Assembly: GCF_001613325.1 (NCBI RefSeq)
Contig: NZ_BDCD01000002.1
Location: 558,001 to 622,000 of the forward strand
Source: Nocardia yamanashiensis NBRC 100130
GTDB lineage: Bacteria > Actinomycetota > Actinomycetes > Mycobacteriales > Mycobacteriaceae
DNA length: 64,000 nt
Direction of reading: 5' to 3'
Under the pieces are notes generated by a model, which was not told the DNA's origin, made no database searches, and was given only the letters and a program-made list of their open reading frames with translations. Position numbers and translations under genes: made by a program. This document shows positions 1 through 8,175 of the stretch, in pieces; the stretch's first letter is position 1; every line of letters starts with the position of its first letter.

Positions 1-1
1 T

Positions 2-1216
2 GCCGCCACCACGCTGTTGCTGCTGGGCACGATTGCCATCTCGCTTTTCATGGGCATGATCGTGCTCACCCAGAAGGTGGGCATCGTGTACGCCCACAAC
101 ACCGCCGACCTGATCGGCGCGCCGGCCGGCTACGAGCAGAAGACGCTGGTGGCGCAGCTCGCGGGCGCGGTGTTCGACGGGTTCCCGCTCGGGTTCTACT
201 TCATCACCATCGTCACCGCGCTGATCCTGGTGCTGGCGGCCAACACCGCCTTCAACGGGTTCCCGGTGCTCGGGTCCATCCTGGCGCAGGACCGGTTCCT
301 GCCGCGGCAGCTGCACACCCGCGGCGACCGGCTGGCGTTCTCCAACGGCATCATCTTCCTGGCGGGGGCGGCCATCGCGTTCGTGGTGCTGTTCGGGGCC
401 GAGGTGACCAAGCTCATCCAGCTCTACATCGTCGGCGTGTTCGTCTCGTTCGTGCTGAGCCAGACCGGCATGCTGCGGCATTGGACGCGCCTGCTGCGCA
501 CCGAGACCGATCCGGCGCAGCGGTCGCGGATGAAGCGGTCCCGGGTGATCAATGCCATCGGCCTGACCATGACGGCGACCGTGCTGGTCATCGTGCTGAT
601 CACCAAGTTCCTGGCCGGGGCGTGGATCGCCATCGTGACCATGCTGGCGATCTTCGTGCTGATGAAGCTGATCCACCGGCATTACGACACGGTGGCGCGG
701 GAGCTCGACGAAACCGATTGGGACGGTGTGCTGCCCAGCCGGACGCATTCCATCGTGCTGGTCTCGAAGCTGCATCTGCCGACCAAGCGGGCGCTGTCGT
801 ACGCGCGGGCCACCCGGCCGGACACCCTCGAGGCCATCACGGTGAACGTGGACGAGCCCGATACCCGGGCGCTGGTGCGGGAATGGGAGCGCAGCGATAT
901 CGCGGTGCCGCTCAAGGTGATCGAGTCGCCGTATCGCGAGATCACCAAGCCGGTGGTGGATTATGTGAAGCGGCTGCGCAAGGACGCGCCGCGCGACATC
1001 GTCACCGTGTTCATTCCCGAATACGTGGTGGGTCACTGGTGGGAGCAGTTGCTGCACAACCAGAGTGCGCTGCGGCTCAAGGGGCGGCTGCTGTTCGAGC
1101 CCGGCGTGATGGTGACCAGCGTGCCGTGGCAGCTGAGCTCCTCGGCCCGGGCCGCCCGGCCGCGTTCGGTGATCGCGCCCGGATCGGTGCGGCGTGGTTT
1201 CGGAGACGAAGGGTGA
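2..1216 (+). CDS. APC family permease, C-terminal part (5' end outside window)
   Basis: The reading frame is already open at the first bases, so this is the 3' part of a longer gene; about 404 residues are visible. The first half holds hydrophobic helices typical of the amino acid/polyamine/organocation fold, such as segments near residues 5-25, 60-80, 115-150 and 190-220. The last 180 residues are soluble and would be a cytoplasmic regulatory tail, as in long actinobacterial APC permeases. The stop overlaps the next start by 4 bp (GTGA), so the two genes are translationally coupled. The order permease then TrmA-type methyltransferase matches Rv2690c-Rv2689c. Substrate unknown; potassium or amino acid uptake are both possible. 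Confidence 0.85.
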   Translation, partial: AATTLLLLGTIAISLFMGMIVLTQKVGIVYAHNTADLIGAPAGYEQKTLVAQLAGAVFDGFPLGFYFITIVTALILVLAANTAFNGFPVLGSILAQDRFLPRQLHTRGDRLAFSNGIIFLAGAAIAFVVLFGAEVTKLIQLYIVGVFVSFVLSQTGMLRHWTRLLRTETDPAQRSRMKRSRVINAIGLTMTATVLVIVLITKFLAGAWIAIVTMLAIFVLMKLIHRHYDTVARELDETDWDGVLPSRTHSIVLVSKLHLPTKRALSYARATRPDTLEAITVNVDEPDTRALVREWERSDIAVPLKVIESPYREITKPVVDYVKRLRKDAPRDIVTVFIPEYVVGHWWEQLLHNQSALRLKGRLLFEPGVMVTSVPWQLSSSARAARPRSVIAPGSVRRGFGDEG

Positions 1217-2622
1217 GCCGGTCCGGAAGCGACTGGTACGGGGAGATTTTCGAGGTCCGGCTCGGGGCGCCCGGGCACGGCGGGTTCTGTGTGGCCCGGC
1301 ACGAAGGCCGGGTGCTGTTCGTGCGGCACGGCCTGCCCGGTGAACTGGTGCGCGCCCAGGTGACCGAGGATCGCGGCGGATCGTTCTGCCGCGCCGAGGC
1401 CATCGAGGTCCTGGAGGCGTCGCCCGACCGCATCCCCGCCACCTGCCCGGTCTCCGGACCCGGCGGCGCGGGCTGCTGCGATTTCGCCTTCGCCACCCCG
1501 GCGGCCCAGCGCGCGCTCAAGGCGTCCGTGGTGGCCGAACAACTGCGGCGGCTCGCGGGCTGGGAGCCGGAGATCACCGTCGAATCGATCGGCCCCGCCG
1601 CCGAATTCGGCGGCTGGCGCTCCCGGGTCCGCCTGGCCGTCGACGCCCAGGGCCGCGCGGGCGTGCACGCCTTCCGCAGCACCGACGTGATCGCCGACCT
1701 GCGCTGCCCACAGCCCATGCCCGGCGCGATGGACGGCATCGCCGACCGGAAATGGACGCCCGGCGCGGAACTGGTGGTGGCCGTCGACGGCGACGGCACC
1801 CGGCACCTGATCGAACTCGCGCCCGCCGAAGTGGATTTCGCGGGTGGTCGTGGCGGCCGTGATCGGCGCGGACAGTACGGCGGTTCCGGCCGCGCGGGCG
1901 GCACAGGCCGCAATGGTGGCTCGGCTCGCGGCGGCAGTTCGGGCCACGCTGACGCCCGGGCCGGCAATGGTGGCCGCCGCGGTGGCGATCGACGCAGCAC
2001 CGCCGCACGCCGGGCGGCCGCGCACAGCGAACGCCCGGAACGAATCGTCGAAGGTGACGGCCGTGCCGTGCAGTATGTCGGCGGCCGCCGCTGGGAACTG
2101 TCCGCCACCGGCTTCTGGCAGCCGCATTACGGTGCGGCGCAGCGCTATTCGGATGTCGTAGCGGAATGGTCCGATGCGGCTCCCGGCGCCCTGGCCTGGG
2201 ACCTCTACTGCGGCGTCGGCGTCTTCGCCGCCCGCTTGGGCGACCAGGTCGGCGCAGGCGGTGAGGTACACGGCGTCGAATTCGCGCGCTCCGCCGTAGC
2301 CGACGGCAAGGCATCGCTCCGGGATATGCGACAGGTCGAACTACGCGCCGAGCGAGTCGAACGCTGGATCACCGAACAACCCACCCTCGCACCGGATGTC
2401 GTCGTCCTCGACCCGCCGCGCGCGGGCGCGGGCAAAGACGTGATCAACGCGCTGACCGAACGAGCCCCGCGCCGCATCGTCCACATCGGCTGCGACCCGG
2501 CCTCTTTCGCCCGCGACCTGGGCCTCTACCAGTCCGCCGGCTACACCCCCTCGACGCTGCGCGTATTCGACGCCTTCCCCTCCACCCACCACGTGGAGTG
2601 CATCGCTCTCCTCGAGCGCTGA
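1213..2622 (+). CDS. TrmA/RumA-family class I SAM-dependent RNA (uracil-5) methyltransferase with Arg/Gly-rich insert
   Basis: A 469-residue protein starting at the GTG that overlaps the permease stop. Residues about 9-66 look like a TRAM RNA-binding domain. Cysteines 78, 88, 89 and 165 could hold an Fe-S cluster, as in RumA. The Rossmann methyltransferase domain has motif I DLYCGVGVF (330-338), DPPR (400-403), the nucleophile C427 in GCDPASFARD, and a Glu in VECIALL (E462). These are the family's catalytic residues, so 5-methyluridine formation in tRNA or rRNA is likely; which RNA is unknown. Residues 211-279 are a low-complexity stretch rich in Gly, Arg and Ser, placed between the N-terminal part and the catalytic domain, and not normal for the family. 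Counterpart of Rv2689c by position. Confidence 0.9.
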   Translation: MSRSGSDWYGEIFEVRLGAPGHGGFCVARHEGRVLFVRHGLPGELVRAQVTEDRGGSFCRAEAIEVLEASPDRIPATCPVSGPGGAGCCDFAFATPAAQRALKASVVAEQLRRLAGWEPEITVESIGPAAEFGGWRSRVRLAVDAQGRAGVHAFRSTDVIADLRCPQPMPGAMDGIADRKWTPGAELVVAVDGDGTRHLIELAPAEVDFAGGRGGRDRRGQYGGSGRAGGTGRNGGSARGGSSGHADARAGNGGRRGGDRRSTAARRAAAHSERPERIVEGDGRAVQYVGGRRWELSATGFWQPHYGAAQRYSDVVAEWSDAAPGALAWDLYCGVGVFAARLGDQVGAGGEVHGVEFARSAVADGKASLRDMRQVELRAERVERWITEQPTLAPDVVVLDPPRAGAGKDVINALTERAPRRIVHIGCDPASFARDLGLYQSAGYTPSTLRVFDAFPSTHHVECIALLER

Positions 2623-2755
2623 CGGCAATTGCTGTACCGGCGGGAGCCGTCCGAGCTTGGGCGGCGGGCCGGCGGGCGGGTGCTGAACCTGGTGTCGGGC
2701 TTTGGTTGCGGGGGTGGGCGTGGGCGTCGTCTGAACAGTGTCTAGTTTGTGTGTC

Positions 2756-3580
2756 ATGGCGACCGACGCTGCTCCGACGCATCCCTTCGATACCGCTGTC
2801 GCGCTGAAATCCGGGACACCCGGTGTTTTCGCGGGGCGGACCACGCCCGATTACGGGAATATGGTGGGGCCGTTCGGGGGGATCACGGCTGCGACGTTGT
2901 TGCAGGCGGTGCTGGATCATCCGGAGCGGCTGGGGGATCCGATCTCGCTGACGGTGAACTTCGCGGGGCCGATCGCGGAGGGTGATTTCGAGATCCTCGC
3001 CGAGCCGGTGCGGACCAATCGGGCCACCCAGCATTGGACGCTGACGCTGCGGCAGGGGGCGGAGACGAATGCGACCGCCACCGTGGTGACCGGTACCCGG
3101 CGGGACAGCTGGGCGGCTACCGAGCGGGAGGCGCCGGACGTCGGGTGCGCCGAGTCGGTCCCCGTGCAGGAGGTTCCGGAAGGGTTCATCGCCTGGTTGC
3201 GGAATTACGAGATGCGGTTCGTCGAGGGTGGGATGGATGCGATCGCGGCCGGGGAGGCCGCCGGGTCACAGACCACGCTGTGGATTCGTGACGCGCCCGC
3301 GCGGGCGCTGGACTTCGCGAGCCTGACGGCCATGTCCGATGCGTTCTTCCCGCGCGTCTTCGTGCGCTTGGGCCGGATGGTGCCCGCCAGTACCGTTTCG
3401 CTGACCGTCTACTTCCATGCCGATGCCGAACTGCTTGCCGCACAGGGGGATCGGCCGGTGCTGGCGAGTGCACGGGCGACGCGGTTCGGCGGCGGCTACT
3501 TCGATCAGGCGGGTGAACTGTGGAGCGCCGACGGTGAGCTGCTGGTCACCACACATCAGATGGTCTATTTCAAGGCTTGA
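2756..3580 (+). CDS. Thioesterase family (TesB-like double hot-dog) acyl-CoA thioesterase
   Basis: A 274-residue protein. The N-terminal half (GNMVGPFGGITAATLLQAVL, residues about 34-53) and the C-terminal half (ending GGGYFDQAGELWSADGELL) resemble the two hot-dog repeats of acyl-CoA thioesterase II-like proteins, which hydrolyse fatty acyl-CoA in the cytosol. The ATG at 2756 is chosen because the protein then starts MATDAAP; a GTG 18 bp upstream is possible and no good ribosome binding site is visible for either. Its 3' end overlaps the convergent reductase gene by 11 bp. Substrate chain length cannot be told from sequence. Confidence 0.8.
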   Translation: MATDAAPTHPFDTAVALKSGTPGVFAGRTTPDYGNMVGPFGGITAATLLQAVLDHPERLGDPISLTVNFAGPIAEGDFEILAEPVRTNRATQHWTLTLRQGAETNATATVVTGTRRDSWAATEREAPDVGCAESVPVQEVPEGFIAWLRNYEMRFVEGGMDAIAAGEAAGSQTTLWIRDAPARALDFASLTAMSDAFFPRVFVRLGRMVPASTVSLTVYFHADAELLAAQGDRPVLASARATRFGGGYFDQAGELWSADGELLVTTHQMVYFKA

Positions 3581-4334
3581 CGACCGGCTGGTTCGCGGAC
3601 GGGAAGCGGGTGTCCGCCGGGCACTGACGGGTCGCGCCGTCGAGCAGATCGCGTAGGCGGGTCCGCGGGATGACCAGGCCGGGGGTGTTGTAGGTCCACG
3701 TCAGGAACTCGGCGACATCGACGGCGGGGATAGGCCCGAGGTAGGGCTCGACGTAGGCGGGCGTGCCGGGTTCCATCCGCCAGCTGTCGGCGAGCGGGCC
3801 GGCTTCGACGGCGTCGTAACCGATTCGGTCGAGGAAGGCGGTGACCTCGAACAGGGCGGCGGGATCGTCGGCGGCGAGGGGAAGCGCGCTGCGGTCGGGC
3901 GCGTCCGTGGGACGGGCCAGGGTGGCGAGCTGATGCGGGGTGATGGTGTTGAACGCCTTCACCACTCGCGAGCCGGGCAGCGTGCGTTGCAGCAGGGCGC
4001 TGGAAGTCAGTGCGGCGGTGTCGAGTTCGGGCAGGTGACCGTCGCGTTCGGGGTAGTAGTTGGCGGTGTCGAGCACGATGCGCCCGGCGAGGTCGGCCAC
4101 CGGCAGCGTGCGGAACGCGGTCAGCGGTATCGCCGCCACGACGAGATCGGCGGTGCGCGCGGCTTCGGCCGCAGTGGCGGCGCGGGCTCGGGGACCAAGG
4201 TCGGCGACCAGGTCGTCGAGGGTGCGTGGATCGCGGGAATTGCTCAGCACGACGTCGTATCCGGCGGCCACCGCCAGCCGGGCGACGGTGCCGCCGATCA
4301 TTCCGCTGCCGATGAATCCGATGGTCCGGGACAT
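3570..4334 (-). CDS. NADPH-dependent F420 reductase-like Rossmann oxidoreductase
   Basis: A 254-residue protein opening with MSRTIGFIGSGMIGGTVARL, a GxGxxG dinucleotide-binding loop followed by a Ser-Asn-Ser-Arg-Asp stretch, typical of F420-dependent NADP reductase/NAD(P)-binding proteins. DTANYYPERDG and the VKAFNTI motif fit that family. It would move hydride between NADPH and a cofactor or small substrate in the cytosol. Start ATG at 4334 has AGGAG nine bases upstream. It is divergent from an MmyB-type regulator, with a palindrome between them, so the regulator probably controls it. Many homologues have no proven F420 activity, so the substrate is uncertain. Confidence 0.8.
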   Translation of the reverse strand: MSRTIGFIGSGMIGGTVARLAVAAGYDVVLSNSRDPRTLDDLVADLGPRARAATAAEAARTADLVVAAIPLTAFRTLPVADLAGRIVLDTANYYPERDGHLPELDTAALTSSALLQRTLPGSRVVKAFNTITPHQLATLARPTDAPDRSALPLAADDPAALFEVTAFLDRIGYDAVEAGPLADSWRMEPGTPAYVEPYLGPIPAVDVAEFLTWTYNTPGLVIPRTRLRDLLDGATRQCPADTRFPSANQPVVKP

Positions 4335-4428
4335 GGTTTCGCTCCTGGTCGAGGGGATGGGCGAGATCAGCTTGCGGCGGCGGCGATCCGGCTGCCAGGT
4401 CCGGGCGCTGGGTACGCACGGCATGATC

Positions 4429-4449
4429 ACCTTGCGCCGGGCGTAAGGT
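4429..4449. promoter_or_regulatory. Palindromic operator between reductase and MmyB-type regulator
   Basis: ACCTTGCGC-CGG-GCGTAAGGT: two 9-bp arms matching at 8 of 9 positions around a 3-bp centre. It ends 6 bp before the GTG of the regulator and lies in the 121-bp divergent gap. The likely ligand is the regulator itself; this is inference from position. Confidence 0.55.
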
Positions 4450-4455
4450 CGGAGT

Positions 4456-5283
4456 GTGAACGATCGGGCCGAGCTGAGCGGGTTCCTCACCTCACGCCGG
4501 GCGCGCTTACGGCCCGCCGAGGTCGGCTTGCGGGACTACGGCCGGACCCGGCGGGTGGCGGGACTGCGGCGCGAGGAGCTGGCGCGGCTCGCGGGGGTGA
4601 GCATCGCCCATTACACGCGGCTGGAACAGGGCCGGAGCGAACAGGTTTCGGACGAGGTGCTCGATGCGATCGGTGCCGCGCTGCGGTTGGACGGCGACGA
4701 GCTGGACTATCTGCATCAGCTGGCTCGCCGCCCGCGGCATTGCCCCGATCCGGAGGCGACGCCCGAGGTGAGCGCGGGGGTACGGCATCTGCTGGAATCG
4801 ATGGTGCTGACACCGGCCGTGCTGCTGGGGCGGTTTACCCAAGTAATCGCGTGGAATCCGCTGGCGGCAGCGGTATTCGGTGATTTCGCGGCCGTGCCCG
4901 AGGAACGGCGCACCATCACCCACCTACTGTTCACCGACGACCGGTACCGCGAGTTGTACGGTGCTGGCTGGGAATCGGCGGCCCACGACCATGTCGCGCA
5001 TCTGCGAGTGCTCTTCGGTCGCTATCGCGGCGATGCCAGGGTCGTCGCGCACATCACCGAAATGCGATCCTCCAGTGTCGAATTCGAGCGGCTGTGGTCG
5101 TCACACCCGGTGGCCCGCACCCGTTCGCGGACCACCCACCTCCACCACCCGCATGCCGGTGAACTGCTCCTGCACGCCGAACTGGTCTCGCTCCCGGAAG
5201 CCCCGGCCTGCTGCGGCCTGGACATGTACGCGGCCGAACCGGGTTCGAATTCCGAAGCCGCGCTGCGAAACCTGGCCGCCTGA
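4456..5283 (+). CDS. XRE-type helix-turn-helix regulator with MmyB-like ligand-binding domain
   Basis: A 275-residue protein with an N-terminal HTH (about residues 10-70; AGLRREELARLAGVSIAHYT, then RLEQGRSEQVSDEVL) and a C-terminal PAS-like MmyB domain (about 105-265; LTPAVLLGRFTQVIAWNPLA). Members of this actinobacterial family usually repress or activate a divergent oxidoreductase gene, and here the neighbour is an NADP/F420-type reductase. GTG start; the palindrome at 4429-4449 sits just upstream and would allow autoregulation. Confidence 0.9.
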   Translation: MNDRAELSGFLTSRRARLRPAEVGLRDYGRTRRVAGLRREELARLAGVSIAHYTRLEQGRSEQVSDEVLDAIGAALRLDGDELDYLHQLARRPRHCPDPEATPEVSAGVRHLLESMVLTPAVLLGRFTQVIAWNPLAAAVFGDFAAVPEERRTITHLLFTDDRYRELYGAGWESAAHDHVAHLRVLFGRYRGDARVVAHITEMRSSSVEFERLWSSHPVARTRSRTTHLHHPHAGELLLHAELVSLPEAPACCGLDMYAAEPGSNSEAALRNLAA

Positions 5284-5303
5284 CCGATGGGCCGCGAACC
5301 GTC

Positions 5304-5978
5304 TCAGTTCAGTCGCCACGTGACCTGCACCGTCGCCGAGAGCTGACTTTCGCCCAGCTCCACCGGCACCGGGGCCGCGCCCATGGGAGCCGATTTGGCG
5401 ACGAACGCGATCTCCCGATTCACCGGGGCCGCACCCACATTCTCGGTGATCTCCACCACCGCGCCGAGGGAGCGGCCGGCGCGGGCGGCGTACCGTTCGG
5501 CCTTGGCGAGGGCATCGTCCCACGCCGAATCCCGCGCGGTGGCAACCAGTTCCGCCTCATCGGCGACCGCGAGGGTGAGCCCGCCCAGCCGCACATCGTC
5601 ACCGCCCGCGTCCACCGCATGCGCGATGATCGCCGCCGGCCCACTGTCGGATTTGGCCGCACTGGTCCCGATATCGCGCAAGGTCACCGTCAGCGACGTA
5701 CTGGCCAGATACCCGATCACCCGTTCGCGATTCCCATCCGTCCACACCGTCTCGGTCCGCACCGACAGCCCGCTGGTGCCGATATCGCGCCCCTGCACCC
5801 CGTCGGCGCGCAACGCGGCGGTGATCGCCTCCGTACGCTCCCCGGCCCGCGCATAAGCGGCGGCCACCGTCTCGGCGCGGCTCTCGACCGACACCGTCAC
5901 CCGCATGAGGTCGGGCGTGGCGCTGGCGCTCCCAGAACCGGACATCGTAATGGTGCCCGCGGTGTCGGTGCTGCTCAC
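5304..5978 (-). CDS. SIMPL (DUF541) domain protein
   Basis: A 224-residue protein that is almost entirely a SIMPL domain: a glycine-rich start (GTITMSGSGSASATPDLMRV), the TVSVESRAETVAAAYARA strand-helix segment, DGVQGRDIGTSGLSV and the C-terminal QLSATVQVTWRL. Most SIMPL proteins are secreted or periplasmic, but this one has no signal peptide, so it is probably cytosolic. The GTG start has AGGAGG six bases upstream, a near-perfect ribosome binding site. Biochemical function is not established for the family; links to oxidative stress are reported for some members. Confidence 0.85.
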   Translation of the reverse strand: MSSTDTAGTITMSGSGSASATPDLMRVTVSVESRAETVAAAYARAGERTEAITAALRADGVQGRDIGTSGLSVRTETVWTDGNRERVIGYLASTSLTVTLRDIGTSAAKSDSGPAAIIAHAVDAGGDDVRLGGLTLAVADEAELVATARDSAWDDALAKAERYAARAGRSLGAVVEITENVGAAPVNREIAFVAKSAPMGAAPVPVELGESQLSATVQVTWRLN

Positions 5979-6125
5979 AAGTCCTCCTGAATCGATCCCG
6001 GCACGTCCGGGCCGATGCTACCGACGCCGGGCGAATGCCCAGGTCCGCCGCGCGGAGACGCTGCCACCGGTGCCCGGGAAATGTGATGCGGTGGCCCTGG
6101 TCGGGTGTCCGCGCCGCTGAATCCC

Positions 6126-6908
6126 CTATTCGGTGGAGCGGAGCTGCGCTACGGCGCGGACGTCACCTTCGACCGAGAACCACATCGTCACGGCATCGGA
6201 GGTGCGGGCGGTGTGGATGTCGAGCTGCTGCCCGTAGCGGATGGGCTTGTTGTATTCGAGGACGAAGCGGTGCGGGCCCGCGGTGAACTCCGTTGCGTCG
6301 GCGGTGAACTCGTGCACGGCATGCCAGTAGGCGGTATTCGTGACATGACCGAAGTGGTCGATATCGGTGCGGCGCAAGGGGAATCGCACACCGGCGGCGA
6401 GCGGGAGGGGTTCGTTCAACCACTGCTTCCAGCGCAGCCGCCGCTCATCGGTGGTCGTGCACATGAGCTCGAAGAACTCGTCCGCCACCCGCGACGGGCT
6501 CATCGTCTCCTTGTTCATGTGAATCCAGAAACCTTCGGTCTCGACCAGCCCGCCGTTGTCGGCGTCGATCCGCACCCGCATGGTGCACCAGCGCGGGGAG
6601 ATCCCCGAACACCAACGGCGCAAACGCAATTGGGCGGGCCAGGCGATCGGCCGGATCACGTCGATGACCGTGCGCCGCACGATCCAGTGCGGATGCGATT
6701 GCAGTGCGTCGCAGTGCACCAGGTGATCGACCCCGGCGTCCTGGATGTGCCGGGCGATGCCATCGATCCGCAGGCCCTGGTTCTCGTCCATGTCGACGGT
6801 GCCGAGCCGGCGCGTGACGTCGAAGATGTGCCCGGTGGACGGCACGGGCGCGAGCGGCTGCCGTGCCGGATCGGCCGCGAGCAGCGGTGGAGCGACGAGC
6901 TGGTTCAT
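6126..6908 (-). CDS. Acyl-ACP thioesterase-like double hot-dog protein
   Basis: A 260-residue protein resembling bacterial and plant FatA/FatB-type acyl-ACP thioesterases. The second hot-dog domain shows the hallmark RRTDIDHFGHVTNTAYWHAV (about residues 178-197), with the Asp, His, Asn and Tyr positions of the family, and EYNKPIRYGQQLDIHT near the end. Such enzymes release free fatty acids from acyl carrier protein, or act on related acyl thioesters, in the cytosol. The ATG at 6908 has GGAGG 8 bases upstream. It lies 116 bp downstream of the epoxide hydrolase gene on the same strand. An acyl-CoA substrate cannot be excluded. Confidence 0.8.
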   Translation of the reverse strand: MNQLVAPPLLAADPARQPLAPVPSTGHIFDVTRRLGTVDMDENQGLRIDGIARHIQDAGVDHLVHCDALQSHPHWIVRRTVIDVIRPIAWPAQLRLRRWCSGISPRWCTMRVRIDADNGGLVETEGFWIHMNKETMSPSRVADEFFELMCTTTDERRLRWKQWLNEPLPLAAGVRFPLRRTDIDHFGHVTNTAYWHAVHEFTADATEFTAGPHRFVLEYNKPIRYGQQLDIHTARTSDAVTMWFSVEGDVRAVAQLRSTE

Positions 6909-7024
6909 CGGCAGACCTCCGGAAATCCGTACGGGAGCGGGGTTGCGCAGAGCTGAAGACGCTGTCGCCCCCGAGAGTAATACGGATGCCGGCCGGTTCC
7001 GGGTTCGGCCGCGGGGTGGGTCGC

Positions 7025-8149
7025 CTACCGCAGCGGTCCGAAGAAGGCCCGCAGATCACCGGCGAGTTCGGCGGGCGCTTCCATGGCGGGAAAGTGCAGC
7101 CCCTGCCCGAACTCGCTCCAGTGCGCGTCGGGCGGTGCGGGCACCACCCGTCGCACGGTCTCGTCCGCGCCGAACACCGCGAACCCCTGCGGCACGGCCG
7201 GCGCCGCACCCCAATCGGCGGAATGCGCCTGCTCGTACAGCGTGTGCGCCGCGCTGGCCCCCGACCCGGTGAACCAGTACAGGCTGACCGTGGTCAGCAG
7301 CTGATCCCGGTCGATCGGCAGATCCGTCCATTCCTCGAACTTCTCCGCGATCCATGCCAATTGCAGCAGCGGCGAATCCACCAGCCCGTACCCGATGGTC
7401 CGCGGCCGCGTGTTCTGAATCGCCAGATAGCCGGAACCGTCCCGCCGGAACTGATCCATCCGCGTGAGGATCACCTTGTCCACCGGATCGTCCGGATCGA
7501 GCCGCTCGGCCATCCCCGGCAGGAAGGTGGCGGTATTGGCCGCGGTCAGCGGATCGGTCACCACATGCACCCCCGTCACATGCGCACCGTCCAGCCCCGC
7601 CACGGCCCCCGAAACCCCCGCCCCCACATCGCCCCCGTGCACCCCGTACCGCTCGTACCCCAGCAGCGCCATCAACTGCACCCAGGCCCGCGCCGTCCGC
7701 GTCATCGTCCACCCCGACCCCGCCAGCGGTGTCGAGAACGCGTACCCCGGCAGCGACGGCGCCACCACATGAAACGCCGGCCCCTCCCGCGGCTCGATCA
7801 GCTGCGGAATCAACTCCCAGAACTCCGCCACCGAACTCGGATACCCGTGCGTGATCAGCAGCGGCTGCGCCTCCGCCCGCGTGGACCGCACATGCAGAAA
7901 ATGAATATGCTGCCCATCGATCTCCGTCACATACTGCGGAAACCCGTTCAACCGCGCTTCCTGCCCCCGCCAATCGAATTCGCTCCGCCAATACCCCGCC
8001 AGCTCCCGCAGATAATCCACCGGCACCCCCCGCTCCCACCCCGTCCCCGGCAGCGCCCCCGCCCACCGCGCCCGATCGAGCCGCCCGTGCAGATACTCGA
8101 GTTCGGACTGCGGAACATCGATGCGAAATTCACGAACTTCACTACTCAT
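7025..8149 (-). CDS. Epoxide hydrolase (alpha/beta hydrolase, EHN family)
   Basis: A 374-residue protein with an N-terminal EHN segment (VREFRIDVPQSELEYLHGRL) followed by the alpha/beta hydrolase core. HGYPSS forms the oxyanion-hole motif, the nucleophile aspartate is in HGGDVGAGVSG, and the catalytic His is near the end in LHFPAMEAP. The family opens epoxides to diols; native substrates are usually unknown. The ATG start at 8149 was chosen over a long upstream extension because the EHN domain begins at once. It follows the DUF6777-like gene by 26 bp on the same strand, so they may be cotranscribed. Confidence 0.9.
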   Translation of the reverse strand: MSSEVREFRIDVPQSELEYLHGRLDRARWAGALPGTGWERGVPVDYLRELAGYWRSEFDWRGQEARLNGFPQYVTEIDGQHIHFLHVRSTRAEAQPLLITHGYPSSVAEFWELIPQLIEPREGPAFHVVAPSLPGYAFSTPLAGSGWTMTRTARAWVQLMALLGYERYGVHGGDVGAGVSGAVAGLDGAHVTGVHVVTDPLTAANTATFLPGMAERLDPDDPVDKVILTRMDQFRRDGSGYLAIQNTRPRTIGYGLVDSPLLQLAWIAEKFEEWTDLPIDRDQLLTTVSLYWFTGSGASAAHTLYEQAHSADWGAAPAVPQGFAVFGADETVRRVVPAPPDAHWSEFGQGLHFPAMEAPAELAGDLRAFFGPLR

Positions 8150-8175
8150 CAGCGTTTTCCGTTCTCTCCCCGGGG

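Noticed and set aside
481..1212. In-frame 5' extension of the RNA methyltransferase
   Set aside because: It is an out-of-frame reading of the permease gene; the GTG at 1213 overlapping the permease stop is the natural start.
1033..2271. Long antisense ORF across the permease/methyltransferase junction
   Set aside because: High-GC shadow: low-complexity composition and no family-like motifs, opposite to two well-supported genes.
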